A stretch of DNA of 5,968 nucleotides from an uncultured Burkholderiales bacterium (GTDB lineage Bacteria; Pseudomonadota; Gammaproteobacteria; Burkholderiales; Burkholderiaceae_C), in assembly GCA_903871865.1 (NCBI GenBank), contig CAIQIL010000707.1, forward strand, positions 1 to 5,968, in the 5' to 3' direction. A program made the translations under genes and the position numbers. The notes beneath the pieces are model-generated. The model saw only the letters and a list, made by a program, of their open reading frames with translations. It had not been told where the DNA came from and ran no database searches. Numbering within the stretch: the first letter of the stretch is position 1; the number at the start of each line of letters is the position of its first letter. Of this stretch, positions 1-5,105 are shown piece by piece.

Positions 1-527
1 ACCTCTCGGACCCTCTGCCCACCGATGCGGCCAGCTTCAAGGCCCGGGTCGAGGAAGGCCGCACCCGCCTGAACCTGATCGCCCAGGAAGTGGCCCGCCT
101 GGCCGGCACGGTGCTGACCGAGTACGCCGCTGCCACGCGCAAGCTCAAGGACGCCAAGCCGCCGAAGGACGTGGCCGAGGACATCGCCGCGCAATTGCAG
201 CGCCTCATGCCCAAGCGCTTCGTGGCCAGCACGCCTTATGCGCAGCTGCAGCACTTCCCGCGCTACCTCAAGGGCATCACCCTGAGGCTGGACAAGCTCA
301 AGGGCGACCCGGCGCGTGACGCCCAGCGCCTGGCCGAGCTCAAACCGCTGGACCAGCGCCACACCCGCCGCCTGGCCGAACTCAAGGGCACGCACGACGC
401 GCGCCTGGACGAGTTCCGCTGGCTGCTGGAAGAGCTGCGCATCAGCCTGTTCGCGCAGGAGCTGCGCACGCCGCAGCCCGTCAGCGTCAAGCGGCTGGAG
501 AAAACCTGGGCGCAGATCGGCGGCTGA
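1..527 (+). CDS. hrpA: ATP-dependent RNA helicase HrpA, C-terminal end (5' partial)
   Basis: The reading frame is open from base 3 to the TGA at 525-527, giving 174 in-window residues, so the start lies left of the window. HrpA is a large DEAH-box RNA helicase (about 1300 residues in E. coli) acting on structured mRNA and stalled ribosomes in the cytoplasm. Only the tail of the C-terminal DUF3418 region is present; the helicase motifs are outside. Recognition rests on the C-terminal signature around bases 421-510, where LLEELRISLFAQELRTP is followed by PVSVKRLEKTW, a pattern I know as conserved in HrpA proteins. The segment is rich in Arg, Lys and Leu, as this helical tail usually is, and ends normally just after the signature. 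An internal GTG at 90 is not the true start, because the frame and the family match extend upstream. The gene converges on the depolymerase gene with 18 bp between stop codons. Confidence 0.9.
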   Translation, partial: LSDPLPTDAASFKARVEEGRTRLNLIAQEVARLAGTVLTEYAAATRKLKDAKPPKDVAEDIAAQLQRLMPKRFVASTPYAQLQHFPRYLKGITLRLDKLKGDPARDAQRLAELKPLDQRHTRRLAELKGTHDARLDEFRWLLEELRISLFAQELRTPQPVSVKRLEKTWAQIGG

Positions 528-545
528 CCCAGCGGCGGGTGTCGC

Positions 546-1754
546 TCAGTGCGACCGGGTCAAGGCCCGCACGATGCGCTCGATCACCTGCATCTGCGGT
601 GCGGCCCGGGTCAGGTAGCGGGTGCGGTCCGCGCCGTCGAGGTAGCCCCACCAATCCCAGCAGCCATTGGGGTTGGGCTGGATCCAGGCGGCATCGGCCA
701 GGCTGGGCACGGTGCCCGCCGAGCAGCTTTCCGACACCGGGTTGTCGCCTTGCTGCACCGCTGGATAGACCACGATCACACGGAAGTGCTCAGCCCAGTG
801 GATGTAGCCGGTGGTGCGCGCGAAGGTTTTGACATCCTGCTTGCAGCCGTGCAGCGCGACGTGCACGCCGCAGCGGGCACCGGCGGCACGGCAACTGGGC
901 GGCACGTAGAGGTAGCCGGTGGCGGCCATGTCCAGCCGATCGCGGCGGTCGCTGCGGTAAGGCCAGAAGGACAGCCACAGCGTGTCGGGTGCGATGTAGG
1001 GGCTCGCTGCCGTCACCTCGTCGATGAACGGCGTCTGGTCGAAGGGCTGCAGGTCGCCTTCGGGGATCTGGGCGATGCGCTGGCTGGCGTCGATGGGGCG
1101 CTGTGGGAAGAGGGCGTGCAGCACGTCCCGGGCGTTGTCTTCCTGGCCGCAGTGGCGCACGTAGCTGCTGTCGCGCGGGGAGGCGGCGCAACTGTCGCTG
1201 CCATCGGGCGAGAGGATGCCGTGCCCGGCGTGGTTGCTGCCGTCGGTGGCGTTGCCAAGGTCCACCGTGGGCGCCTGGCCGATGAAGTCCCGCAGGAAGG
1301 CGATGCCGGCGTCACCCGAAGCGGCTTGGACCGTGGCGTCGTCGGGGCTGTGGAAGACGAAAGCGCGCGACAGGCTTTGCGGCTTGCCCGACATCAGCCG
1401 GTCGATGGCACCGGACGATGCGAACTGTTGGGCCATCGGCAGGGTGGCGGCTGGCGTTTCCCGCACGCACATGCAGGTGTTGATGGCCTGAGAGACCCGC
1501 CCCTGGGCACAGCCCCAGCCGGGCCCTGCGATGGCCCCCACGCCTGAGACACTTTGGGAGTGGGCGACCGCGTACTGCACCGCCATGGCCGCGCCCGACG
1601 AGATGCCGGAGACGGTGACGTTGCCGGGGTCGCCGATGCCAGGCAGGTTGCGGGCGCCCCATGCCGGGGTGCCGCCCATCGTGCTGGCCAGGCCCAGGCA
1701 GACCGCCAGTGCGACGCGCAGACCTGTGTGCTTGACGTTCATGCGGTGCGGCAT
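546..1754 (-). CDS. phaZ: Secreted PHA/PHB depolymerase, type 2 catalytic domain
   Basis: This 402-aa alpha/beta-hydrolase probably cleaves ester bonds of short-chain-length polyhydroxyalkanoate, such as poly(3-hydroxybutyrate), outside the cytoplasm. Residues 1-34 form a signal peptide: basic start, hydrophobic VALAVCLGLAS core, cleavage near AWGA. The lipase box is GISSG with nucleophile Ser52. A D-x-x-V motif gives candidate catalytic Asp139, and His175 or His178 in NHAGHG is the likely catalytic His. The oxyanion motif VALHGCK (His302) lies after the lipase box; this order defines the type 2 domain. Many cysteines suit an oxidising compartment. There is no linker or substrate-binding domain, so the length fits the periplasmic-type members (as in Rhodospirillum rubrum) better than granule-binding secreted enzymes. 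I chose the ATG at 1754 because AGGAGG lies 4 bases upstream. ATGs at 1790 (weak site, awkward long leader) and 1742 (16 bases from AGGAGG) are less likely. Native polymer versus oligomer preference cannot be read from the sequence. Confidence 0.88.
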   Translation of the reverse strand: MPHRMNVKHTGLRVALAVCLGLASTMGGTPAWGARNLPGIGDPGNVTVSGISSGAAMAVQYAVAHSQSVSGVGAIAGPGWGCAQGRVSQAINTCMCVRETPAATLPMAQQFASSGAIDRLMSGKPQSLSRAFVFHSPDDATVQAASGDAGIAFLRDFIGQAPTVDLGNATDGSNHAGHGILSPDGSDSCAASPRDSSYVRHCGQEDNARDVLHALFPQRPIDASQRIAQIPEGDLQPFDQTPFIDEVTAASPYIAPDTLWLSFWPYRSDRRDRLDMAATGYLYVPPSCRAAGARCGVHVALHGCKQDVKTFARTTGYIHWAEHFRVIVVYPAVQQGDNPVSESCSAGTVPSLADAAWIQPNPNGCWDWWGYLDGADRTRYLTRAAPQMQVIERIVRALTRSH

Positions 1755-1758
1755 GTGC

Positions 1759-1764
1759 CCTCCT
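1759..1764 (-). promoter_or_regulatory. Shine-Dalgarno site of the PHA depolymerase
   Basis: The minus strand reads AGGAGG here, followed by GCAC and the ATG at 1754. The 4-base spacing is short but the match to the 16S rRNA tail is perfect. It decides between three in-frame ATGs (1790, 1754, 1742) in favour of 1754. Confidence 0.7.
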
Positions 1765-1830
1765 GGGGTGCTTCGTTGTGGTGAGCACATGCTGGCCTTT
1801 GCCCTCGGCCCGGGCCATCCCTAGCTCGTT

Positions 1831-1849
1831 TGAACGCTTGTGTTGTTCA
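1831..1849. promoter_or_regulatory. Inverted repeat TGAAC-N9-GTTCA, possible operator
   Basis: A perfect 5-bp inverted repeat with 9-bp spacer sits between the divergent depolymerase gene and the tRNA-Pro gene, about 80 bp upstream of the depolymerase start. The geometry resembles a dimeric regulator site. A 10-bp palindrome, GGCCCGGGCC, lies nearby at 1807-1816. Five-base arms occur by chance, so this is only a candidate. Confidence 0.2.
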
Positions 1850-1851
1850 GG

Positions 1852-1884
1852 GTGACGCTGGCAGGCCGCTTTGGCGGCTACAAT
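1852..1884 (+). promoter_or_regulatory. Probable sigma-70 promoter of tRNA-Pro
   Basis: TACAAT at 1879-1884 is one mismatch from the consensus -10 and lies 11 bases before the mature tRNA 5' end, as expected for a short leader. The -35 is unclear: CTGGCA at 1858-1863 gives a 15-bp spacer and GTGACG at 1852-1857 gives 21 bp. The spacer contains a perfect hairpin, GCCGC-TTTG-GCGGC (1865-1878), immediately upstream of the -10. Confidence 0.5.
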
Positions 1885-1895
1885 GCTGACTTCGT

Positions 1896-1972
1896 CGGGG
1901 CGTAGCGCAGCCTGGTAGCGCATCTGCTTTGGGAGCAGAGGGTCGTGAGTTCGAATCCCACCGCCCCGACCA
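1896..1972 (+). tRNA. tRNA-Pro (anticodon UGG)
   Basis: This is a full 77-nt cloverleaf. The acceptor stem CGGGGCG (1896-1902) pairs perfectly with CGCCCCG (1962-1968), including the C1-G72 pair typical of bacterial tRNA-Pro. The D stem is GCGC/GCGC. The anticodon stem is TCTGC/GCAGA with loop TTTGGGA, placing the anticodon TGG at 1930-1932, so it decodes proline CCN codons, chiefly CCA. The T loop is TTCGAAT, followed by discriminator A and a genomically encoded CCA (1970-1972). The T stem GTGAG/CCCAC has one A-C mismatch at its fourth pair. A promoter lies upstream and a terminator starts 15 bases downstream. The gene borders a prophage-like integrase and is the likely integration target; the tRNA sequence stays complete. 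Confidence 0.97.
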
Positions 1973-2054
1973 TTTTTCTCCTGGGGAAAGCGCCTTTTCG
2001 GCTTCGGCTGTCAGGGCGCTTTTTTCTAACGGTTTCCGCTTCTTCTTACGGAAA
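1928..2054. other. Putative attL region of the integrated element
   Basis: Tyrosine integrases often use the anticodon loop, T loop or 3' end of a tRNA gene as attB and restore the tRNA on insertion. Here an integrase gene ends 82 bp from the CCA end of an intact tRNA-Pro, and all genes beyond look like phage accessory genes. The exact core cannot be placed, because the matching attR copy of the tRNA 3' segment is not in this window; I found no second copy. The right edge given is only the integrase stop. Confidence 0.5.
1987..2025 (+). terminator. Rho-independent terminator after tRNA-Pro
   Basis: AAAGCGCC (1987-1994) pairs with GGCGCTTT (2015-2022), and the T run continues to 2025 (six Ts from 2020). 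The 20-base loop contains GCTTCGGC, a UUCG tetraloop that could stack inside. It ends tRNA transcription. In the opposite direction the hairpin is followed by only three Ts, so it would terminate the leftward integrase operon poorly. Confidence 0.75.
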
Positions 2055-2056
2055 TC
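2031..2056. repeat. Inverted repeat directly after the integrase stop codon
   Basis: TTTCCG (2033-2038) and CGGAAA (2049-2054) form a perfect 6-bp inverted repeat with a 10-base loop. One arm touches the integrase TGA. In rightward RNA the stem extends to 8 bp through a G-U and a G-C pair. No T run follows on the minus strand, so it is not a classic terminator. It could stabilise the integrase mRNA 3' end, act in retroregulation, or be an integrase-binding site. Confidence 0.35.
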
Positions 2057-3143
2057 AGCGCACAGCACCCACGCGGCGCGTCTTCTTGCGCCGGACATAG
2101 GCCGCCGTCTGGGTCTGGGTGGTGTGATCCATGAGGTCGCTTGCCGCCCCCATGCCGTGGCTTTCTTCCTTGTCCGTGGCCGCCTTCGCGCGCAAGTCGC
2201 GGATCATGGTCGGTGGCACTTTGCCGGTCTTGGTGGCCCGCTTCATGGCCTTCTGCCAAGCGTTCGAAAAGGCCTCGTAGTTCATCGGCGTGCCGTCCAC
2301 CTTGGTGATGAGCCACGGGGTCACGACGCGCTGCGCCATGCGCTTTTTTGCCATGCGCTCGACCTTCAAGGCCTGCAGCCTGGCCACCACGGCGCGCAGC
2401 CTGGGCGTCCATTCGACGATGACGGGGCGGCTGGTGCCGTCGGTCTTGTCGCGGCGCAGCATGATCCCCTCCGGGCACACGTGCGGTTCGTCCGGCTCGC
2501 CTGGGTCGGCCTGCTCGCGGATGCGCACCACCACACCCACATCGGCGCCGGTCAGGTACAGCAGCTCGACCACGCAGCAGAACACCAGGCCGGACGGGTT
2601 GAGGCGGCCGTCGTCACCGTAGAGGCCCGCCACCTTGATGCGGCGCAGATGCGAGTCGGTGACGTAGCGCTTGCGGGGCTTGTAGCCCTTGGTCGGGATG
2701 GCATCGACGGGGTTGGAGCCAGCGGGGCGCAGGCCCCACAGCTCGCAGTAGCGGAAGACCGACCGAAGCTGTGAACGATAGGCGTCGTAGGTGCGCGCCA
2801 TGGCGTCGAACTGCTGCAGGAACTCATAGCAGTCGGGCGTCTCGACCTCACGCGGGGCAAAGTCTTGGAAGGCCGCGGCGATGTCGTTCGCGCGGCGCTG
2901 CTCGTCGATCTGGGTCTTGTCGGCGTGCTTGGCCATGACCTCGACGCACCACTTGCTGACTGCGGCCGGCATCGTCTCAGGGTTGGCGATGGTGGCCATG
3001 CGGTCGGCCAGCGCGCGATAGAACGCGGGCAGGCCTTCTCCGACCTTGCTCAACGGGTGCCAGATGCGCTTGGCGCCCTGGGCTTCGACGAGGTAGTAGC
3101 GGGAGCCCTTGATTTGGGTTCCCTTGACGGGGCCTTTGGGCAT
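2055..3143 (-). CDS. Phage-type tyrosine integrase
   Basis: This 362-aa site-specific recombinase should integrate and excise the element at tRNA-Pro. Residues 1 to about 35 resemble an arm-binding segment, about 55-150 the helical core-binding domain, and about 160-362 the catalytic domain. The catalytic Lys is probably Lys233 (RRDKTDG). Box II contains Arg318 in RDLRAKAATDKEE; having Arg315 in place of the HxxR His is normal in this phage subfamily as I recall it. His340 in LMDHTT and nucleophile Tyr349 in AAYVRR complete the site. The oddity is residue 201: in LLYLTGADVG the usual first catalytic Arg (LTGxR) is Asp. I start at the ATG at 3143, one base after the DUF4224 TGA. There is no good ribosome site, so translation is probably coupled. 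A frame extension to 3263 overlaps DUF4224 and is unlikely. It is the last gene of the leftward operon. Confidence 0.93.
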   Translation of the reverse strand: MPKGPVKGTQIKGSRYYLVEAQGAKRIWHPLSKVGEGLPAFYRALADRMATIANPETMPAAVSKWCVEVMAKHADKTQIDEQRRANDIAAAFQDFAPREVETPDCYEFLQQFDAMARTYDAYRSQLRSVFRYCELWGLRPAGSNPVDAIPTKGYKPRKRYVTDSHLRRIKVAGLYGDDGRLNPSGLVFCCVVELLYLTGADVGVVVRIREQADPGEPDEPHVCPEGIMLRRDKTDGTSRPVIVEWTPRLRAVVARLQALKVERMAKKRMAQRVVTPWLITKVDGTPMNYEAFSNAWQKAMKRATKTGKVPPTMIRDLRAKAATDKEESHGMGAASDLMDHTTQTQTAAYVRRKKTRRVGAVR

Positions 3144-3144
3144 G

Positions 3145-3360
3145 TCAGGCAGTGGCGCGCACCAGGGGGCGCACCGTGGGCTTCTTGCGTTCGGTTTCGC
3201 CGCGGCAGACGGCTTCGTAGTGGGCGCGCTCCAGCACCAGGCCATGGCGGCCGATGTAGGCACGCGCGAACCCGCGGCGGTGCAGCTCGGCCAGTTGCTT
3301 GCTGGGCTGCTCGTAGCCGGTCAACTGCGCGAGTTCATCCTTGCTCAAGGTCAGGCTCAT
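3145..3360 (-). CDS. DUF4224 protein, possible excisionase or integration regulator
   Basis: A 71-aa protein with the DUF4224 pattern: SKDELAQLTGY, then PSKQLAELHRRGF, a short beta-turn with GRHG, and an ERAHYEAV tail, consistent with a small winged-helix DNA-binding fold. From memory, DUF4224 genes commonly sit directly upstream of phage integrases in beta- and gammaproteobacteria. The position suggests a recombination directionality factor or integrase regulator, but that is inference from context. The C-terminus is basic (TERKKPTVRPLVRATA). AGGAG lies 6 bases before the ATG. The start abuts the TGA of the 46-aa gene (TGA immediately followed by ATG), and the stop is one base from the integrase ATG, so the three are tightly coupled. 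Confidence 0.87.
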   Translation of the reverse strand: MSLTLSKDELAQLTGYEQPSKQLAELHRRGFARAYIGRHGLVLERAHYEAVCRGETERKKPTVRPLVRATA

Positions 3361-3501
3361 TCACTGCTCCTGTTCGTCCTCATCCCCGTCGCCGCATCCG
3401 TCGCTGGCGTCTCCGGTGCGCTGTTCGTCGTCTGGGTCTGGCGCAAAGCCAAGCCATCGGGCGTCCTCGTGGGCCTGGCGGGCGTGGGCTCGGCGGCTCA
3501 T
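3361..3501 (-). CDS. Small acidic phage protein, 46 aa
   Basis: This unrecognised mini-gene reads ATG to TGA without interruption. The N-terminal half is basic and probably helical (MSRRAHARQAHEDARWLGF). Residues 21-46 contain 12 Asp/Glu and a single basic residue, ending in DGDEDEQEQ. Support comes from a strong ribosome site and from exact junctions on both sides: its ATG overlaps the upstream stop as ATGA, and its TGA directly precedes the DUF4224 ATG. The function is unknown. The acidic tail could suit a small protein partner or DNA mimic, but nothing here proves it. Confidence 0.72.
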   Translation of the reverse strand: MSRRAHARQAHEDARWLGFAPDPDDEQRTGDASDGCGDGDEDEQEQ

Positions 3502-3770
3502 GGGGTGGGCTCCTTCGGGTATCCGTCTTGGGTGTCGCGCTCGCCCAGCGCCTTCATGATTGCTGCCGTAAGCTCGCGGGCGACGCCTTCGCGTGTTCGC
3601 ATCACGCGCCGAACAACATCATGCGGGGTGGAAAAAATCCCAGAGCTATGCACAGGGAAGTCAAGCGGGCTCAGGGCTTCGCGCCGGATCGGGTCAAGGT
3701 CAAGACACATGCGGATGTCGTCGCTAGATGGCCATTGGCCGATCTGCACATGCACTTCAACTCGGCTCAT
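3498..3770 (-). CDS. Hypothetical prophage protein, 90 aa
   Basis: I do not recognise a family. The protein begins MSRVEVHVQIGQWPSSDD, probably a beta strand and turn, and has an amphipathic helical segment around residues 50-77 (DVVRRVMRTREGVARELTAA). It has one cysteine, no membrane segment and no signal peptide, so it is probably cytoplasmic. The frame stays open upstream to 4019, but that extension overlaps the 129-aa gene completely and is Arg/Gly/Pro-rich shadow sequence. The ATG at 3770 overlaps the upstream stop as TGATG and follows a GGGGGGAG purine run, so this start is preferred. The stop overlaps the 46-aa gene's ATG. Confidence 0.72.
   Translation of the reverse strand: MSRVEVHVQIGQWPSSDDIRMCLDLDPIRREALSPLDFPVHSSGIFSTPHDVVRRVMRTREGVARELTAAIMKALGERDTQDGYPKEPTP
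3510..3515 (-). promoter_or_regulatory. Shine-Dalgarno site of the 46-aa gene
   Basis: The minus strand reads AAGGAG, 8 bases before the ATG at 3501. This is one of the best ribosome sites in the element and the main reason to accept so short a gene. Confidence 0.65.
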
Positions 3771-4159
3771 CACTCCCCCCCAATCTCTGCCGCATCGGGC
3801 GGCGTGTACTCCCACTTGTCCAGCAGCGTCACCACGTCGCGCGGGAGTGGGTTCGCCACCACCTCGGCGCGGGCACGCACCCAGCCTGCGCACATCTTTC
3901 CGTCCATCGGGGCGTGGCACCGGAAGGGTGTGCCCTCGTGAACCGACTTGAGGAAGTCGAGTTGCGTTTGCAGGCAGCCGTTCGGCACGCTCCCCGGCTG
4001 GCATGCACAGCTTTTGCACATCTCGGCGCGCAGCATCGGGGCTTGTGCGCCATCAAGGCCTAGGGATGCAAGGCGTGCGCGTCCAAGCTCTGCCATCCGT
4101 GAGGCGCTCTTGCCCATGGCTTTGCCTTGTGGGCTTACTCGGTGGTGGTCGTCCATCAT
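3770..4159 (-). CDS. Cys-rich hypothetical phage protein, 129 aa
   Basis: The function is not known. A cluster of six cysteines, spaced C48-x2-C51-x1-C53-x8-C62-x18-C81-x8-C90, with nearby His74 and His82, surrounds the conserved-looking phrase QPGSVPNGCLQTQLDFLK. I recall similar short Cys-cluster proteins among phage hypotheticals; the spacing would suit one or two structural zinc sites. The C-terminal part (residues 105-129) is acidic and contains LDKWEYTPPDAAE. There is no signal peptide or membrane segment, so the cysteines are likely cytoplasmic ligands rather than disulfides. The ATG at 4159 overlaps the upstream stop as ATGA and follows GAGGG. An alternative start at 4117, preceded by AAGG, would remove the first 14 residues. 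It ends one base into the 90-aa gene. Confidence 0.78.
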   Translation of the reverse strand: MMDDHHRVSPQGKAMGKSASRMAELGRARLASLGLDGAQAPMLRAEMCKSCACQPGSVPNGCLQTQLDFLKSVHEGTPFRCHAPMDGKMCAGWVRARAEVVANPLPRDVVTLLDKWEYTPPDAAEIGGE

Positions 4160-4434
4160 TTGGCCCTCAGTTGCTCGATTGCGGCGGCGCAGTTGTCAAT
4201 GACTGCGTGCCCGATGTCGTGGCGCTCCTGCCCGAAGATCGGGGAGGCCACTTTTGCGCGCAAGGCTTGCAATGCGGCCACAGCCTCCCGCAGCCCTTGC
4301 TCTCGGCCTGCTGCGTGGGCCTCGCGCATGAGGTCGCGCACAGTCGTGCCCTTGAACTCGCTGTAAACGCTGGTGGTGTCCGGGTAGCGCTCGGAAAACC
4401 ACTGGTTGAATGCCTGCTCTCTGGTCGGTGTCAT
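4156..4434 (-). CDS. Hypothetical prophage protein, 92 aa
   Basis: I do not recognise a named family. The N-terminus (REQAFNQWFSERYPDT) looks like a short helix. From about residue 31 it is mostly predicted helix rich in Ala, Arg and Glu (MREAHAAGREQGLREAVAAL), and it closes with a second helix, HAVIDNCAAAIEQLRAK. This resembles helical accessory proteins of phage early regions. The ATG at 4434 overlaps the upstream stop as ATGA, and AAGG lies 7 bases before it. Its own stop overlaps the next start as ATGA, so it is translationally coupled on both sides. Confidence 0.74.
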   Translation of the reverse strand: MTPTREQAFNQWFSERYPDTTSVYSEFKGTTVRDLMREAHAAGREQGLREAVAALQALRAKVASPIFGQERHDIGHAVIDNCAAAIEQLRAK

Positions 4435-5105
4435 GGCGTGGCCTTTCGTGCTGCGTCGATGGCGGCGCGGATGGTTTTGCCGTTGGCAACATCACGCTCA
4501 TGCGGTTGATCCATGTGGTTTGACCGCACGACCCATTCGTAGTCGTCCTCTCCTGTTTCTCGGGTGCGTAGTTCGTTGGCCTCGTATTCCAGGTAGTCGA
4601 TCCGCTCGCCATCCACCCGCAGCCTCTCCACCTCTGCCCGCAGGGTGTCGATCTGCGCGTGGAGGCCAATGTGTGCGTCATCCTCGGCGAACACGAATGA
4701 CACCCAGCGTTGATCGAGCCACTTCGGAAAGACGTTCGTTGCCTCGCCCACTCTATTCAGGCTGAACTTGAGGCGGATCGCATCGGGTCCGTGGGATTCT
4801 TCCGCCGCCTTGATGATCCTGGCCTTCCAAGCCCGCAGGGTGTCGAGTTCTGCGGCCTGCTTGCGGGCAATCTCTTTTGCAGCATCACAGGCTGCGCACA
4901 GTGCCCGAAGCTCGGCGCTGTCGCGGTGGTGCTGATCCCACAGACCTTTGATTTGCTCGGCCTGCTTGCGCAGGAGGGCGGCGGCTTCTGCTTGAGTCTT
5001 GATGCGGCGCAGCTTGGCTTGTGCCTCGGTTTCGGCGGCGTAGCGCACGCCTGGTTGATCCAAAGCATCAGCCAGCCTCATCGCCTCGTTGTGGTCAGCG
5101 GTCAT
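4431..5105 (-). CDS. Coiled-coil hypothetical prophage protein, 224 aa
   Basis: The function is unknown. The start MTADHNEAMRLADALD resembles the N-terminus of many phage accessory proteins. A long charged helical stretch follows (about 22-100, with repeated Ala, Arg, Glu, Gln and Leu), then a more globular section (about 105-145, with FPKWLDQRWVSFVF). A second short coiled coil (about 148-172, with DTLRAEVERLRV) leads into a C-terminal module that ends GKTIRAAIDAARKA. Recurrent C-terminal 'AIDAA' modules are familiar to me from phage hypotheticals, without a known role. I chose the ATG at 5105 because a perfect AAGGAG lies 6 bases upstream; ATGs at 5120 and 5153 run deeper into the membrane-protein gene. 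It overlaps that upstream gene by 11 bases and the 92-aa gene by 4. Confidence 0.8.
   Translation of the reverse strand: MTADHNEAMRLADALDQPGVRYAAETEAQAKLRRIKTQAEAAALLRKQAEQIKGLWDQHHRDSAELRALCAACDAAKEIARKQAAELDTLRAWKARIIKAAEESHGPDAIRLKFSLNRVGEATNVFPKWLDQRWVSFVFAEDDAHIGLHAQIDTLRAEVERLRVDGERIDYLEYEANELRTRETGEDDYEWVVRSNHMDQPHERDVANGKTIRAAIDAARKATP

Noticed and set aside
528..545. Shared terminator between the convergent hrpA and depolymerase genes
   Set aside because: The 18-bp gap has only ACCC/GGGT arms and no T run, so a terminator is not supported.
549..1547. Long open frame (332 codons) on the plus strand opposite the depolymerase
   Set aside because: It is antisense to a gene with a signal peptide and catalytic motifs; its Val/Ala/Gly/Arg-rich product is typical of a high-GC mirror frame.
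1847..2098. 83-codon minus-strand frame across the tRNA
   Set aside because: Its product is the antisense reading of tRNA-Pro (WDSNSRPSAPKA), a common false gene.
1929..2774. 281-codon plus-strand frame starting inside the tRNA
   Set aside because: It begins within a mature tRNA and runs antisense to the integrase; no ribosome site or family resemblance.
3144..3263. N-terminal extension of the integrase by 40 codons
   Set aside because: It overlaps DUF4224 in another frame, is low-complexity Ala/Pro/Ser, and the ATG at 3143 sits one base after the DUF4224 stop.
2107..3441. 13-base repeat CGTCTGGGTCTGG at about 2107 and 3429
   Set aside because: It falls in two coding regions in different frames (TQTQT and DPDD) and has no partners; probably coincidence.
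3771..4019. 83-codon N-terminal extension of the 90-aa gene
   Set aside because: It lies wholly inside the Cys-cluster gene and is Arg/Gly/Pro-rich; the TGATG junction at 3770 is a better start.
4369..4376. Chi-like octamer GCTGGTGG
   Set aside because: A single copy of the E. coli Chi sequence has no established meaning in this lineage and is expected by chance in GC-rich DNA.
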